Assembly: GCA_030635945.1 (NCBI GenBank) | Contig: DAOVXW010000052.1 | Coordinates: 1-5,340 of the forward strand | Direction: 5' to 3' | Source: Dehalococcoidia bacterium | GTDB lineage: Bacteria; Chloroflexota; Dehalococcoidia; Dehalococcoidales; G020351185 | DNA length: 5,340 bases | Shown: positions 4,127-5,340 of the stretch, in pieces | Numbering within the stretch: position 1 is the stretch's first letter | Layout of the letters: every line of letters begins with the position of its first letter | Made by a program: the position numbers and the translations under genes | The notes under the pieces: model-generated | Seen by the model: only the letters and a program-made list of their open reading frames with translations | Database searches by the model: none | What the model was told of the DNA's origin: nothing

Positions 4127-5340
4127 ATGAACAATGTCTTTTCGTGGCCGGAAATAATCAGGAAGTTACTCTGGCATCCGGTAACCATCGCCGGTGCGTT
4201 TATTTTTTTTGCATTATATGTCTCCAGCGTTTACAACTACCTTCTTTTTCATAGCATCGCCGAACTATTCAGTATTGTCGTAGCTTTCGCCATTTTTATC
4301 ATCATCTGGAATTCGCGCCGTTTTCTGGATAATAACTACTTTATCGCTATAGGGATTGCCTACTTTTTCATCGGCGGCTTAGACTTGGTTCATACGCTTG
4401 CATATTCAGGTATGGGCGTCTTTCCTGAATACGGGGCGAATCTGCCTACCCAGCTCTGGATTTCAGCCAGATATTTACAGGCTGTTTCTCTTCTCATTGC
4501 TCCTTTTTTCATTGGTCGCAGAATAAAATCCAATACCATGTTTTTCGGTTATGCACTGGTTATTTCACTTATACTGACGTCAATTTTCTACTGGGATATT
4601 TTCCCTGCCTCCTTTATCGAAGACTCCGGACTGACTCCTTTTAAAAAGATCAGCGAATATATAATCTCTGTGATTCTGCTGGCTTCGATTTTCGTTATGT
4701 ACCGAAAACGAAGGGAGTTTGATGCTAAAGTACTCCGCCTGTTGTTTGGGGCTATTATATTGACCATTTGTGCTGAATTGGCCTTTACCTTCTACGTCTC
4801 CGTTTATGACCTTTCCAATCTCATCGGGCATTTTTTAAAGATCATCTCCTTCTATCTGATTTACAAAGCCATTGTTGAGACAACTATCGTCAAGCCTTTC
4901 AACCTTTTATTTAGAAATCTGAAGCACAGCGAAGAACAATATCAGGACCTCTACGAAGAAGCTCCCAACGCTTACTTTTCGGTGGGGATAGATGGCCGTA
5001 TTAGGCAGGCTAACCGCAGAGCCACAGAGCTATTTGGTTTCAGCCGGTATGAACTGGTGGGGAGACCTATATTCGACCTGTATGCAGATACACCAAATGG
5101 TAAAGTGAAGGCCCAGGGATTTTTTAAGGAGTTTCTTGACGGCGAGGAAATTCATAACGAGGAATTGGAGATGCGCCGGGCGGATGGCAGTAAGCTGTGG
5201 GCTAATCTATCGGTTAGGCCGATATGCGATAAGGAAGGCAGGGTGGTAGCCAGCCGCTCTGAGGTATTGGATATCACCGAACGCAAGCAGGCGGAAGAAG
5301 AAATAAACAGGCTGGCAAAATTCCCAAGCGAAAATCCCAA
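4127..5340 (+). CDS. Membrane sensor protein with MASE3 and PAS domains, probably a histidine kinase (partial, 3' end outside window)
   Basis: The frame is open from 4127 to the window edge: 404 codons plus two bases, with no stop. Residues about 18-255 form a multi-pass membrane domain with roughly seven hydrophobic segments. The MASE3 hallmark is GGLDLVHTLAYSGMG (83-97), followed by NLPTQLWISARYLQAV (105-120) and LLIAP (122-126). A linker helix (255-272) leads to a PAS domain at about 269-390, which contains EEAPNAYFSVGIDGRI (277-292), ATELFGFSRYELVGRP (299-314) and the terminal DITERKQAEEE (382-392). RLAKFPSENP at 395-404 looks like the start of a second PAS. AAGG at 4119-4122 provides a modest ribosome binding site. 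Known MASE3 proteins end in histidine kinase or GGDEF modules; the divergent response regulator favours a kinase. The signal is unknown. Confidence 0.88.
   Translation, partial: MNNVFSWPEIIRKLLWHPVTIAGAFIFFALYVSSVYNYLLFHSIAELFSIVVAFAIFIIIWNSRRFLDNNYFIAIGIAYFFIGGLDLVHTLAYSGMGVFPEYGANLPTQLWISARYLQAVSLLIAPFFIGRRIKSNTMFFGYALVISLILTSIFYWDIFPASFIEDSGLTPFKKISEYIISVILLASIFVMYRKRREFDAKVLRLLFGAIILTICAELAFTFYVSVYDLSNLIGHFLKIISFYLIYKAIVETTIVKPFNLLFRNLKHSEEQYQDLYEEAPNAYFSVGIDGRIRQANRRATELFGFSRYELVGRPIFDLYADTPNGKVKAQGFFKEFLDGEEIHNEELEMRRADGSKLWANLSVRPICDKEGRVVASRSEVLDITERKQAEEEINRLAKFPSENP

Noticed and set aside
4580..4831. 83-codon minus-strand frame opposite the MASE3 domain
   Set aside because: The plus-strand frame carries unmistakable MASE3 membrane segments, so this is a shadow.
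1..5340. CRISPR array, tRNA or rRNA, insertion sequence, toxin-antitoxin or phage-defence module
   Set aside because: I found no regularly spaced repeats, cloverleaf-like sequence, transposase motif, or small paired toxin-antitoxin frames. The genes are ordinary regulatory, membrane and stress families.

Overview
This 5.3 kb bacterial window has moderate to low GC, short intergenic gaps, purine-rich Shine-Dalgarno sites and vegetative sigma70/sigmaA-type promoters. The Crp/Fnr regulator resembles the type common in anaerobic Firmicutes. The MASE3-PAS sensor and the style of the response regulator recall Dehalococcoidia (Chloroflexota) and neighbouring anaerobic lineages. I infer an anaerobe, but the phylum is a guess from family resemblance, not from a marker gene.

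Layout. Positions 1-121 are a regulatory region with a probable promoter and a perfect 16-bp palindrome just downstream of its -10 box. A Crp/Fnr-family regulator (122-814, +) follows, then a membrane-embedded metal-dependent-hydrolase-like protein (885-1529, +). A convergent block on the minus strand, read from high to low coordinates, holds an apparent N-terminal remnant of a small heat-shock protein (Hsp20; 3040-2855), a DJ-1/PfpI-family protein (2853-2338), a VOC/glyoxalase-fold protein (2245-1865) and a dodecin (1757-1542). An OmpR-type response regulator (3939-3238, -) lies further on. It is divergent from a large membrane sensor (4127 to the window end, +) made of a MASE3 domain, a PAS domain and the start of a second PAS; its catalytic part lies beyond the window.

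How it fits together. The minus-strand block looks like a small stress or metabolite-damage group: chaperone remnant, DJ-1-type protein, VOC-fold protein and flavin-storage-type protein. The remnant and the DJ-1 gene are almost certainly co-translated: one base separates stop from start, and the DJ-1 ribosome binding site lies inside the end of the remnant. The response regulator and sensor probably form a two-component pair expressed from two good, back-to-back promoters in a 187-bp spacer that also carries short repeats. The Crp/Fnr gene is probably autoregulated through the palindrome at 77-92.

I see no RNA gene, CRISPR array, insertion sequence or integrase, and no stretch over 300 bases without a gene. 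Most of the window is ordinary. The points most worth a second look are the truncated Hsp20 joined to the DJ-1 gene, the perfect operator-like palindrome at 77-92, the unusual nested inverted repeat at 1782-1822, and ligand substitutions in the dodecin and VOC proteins.
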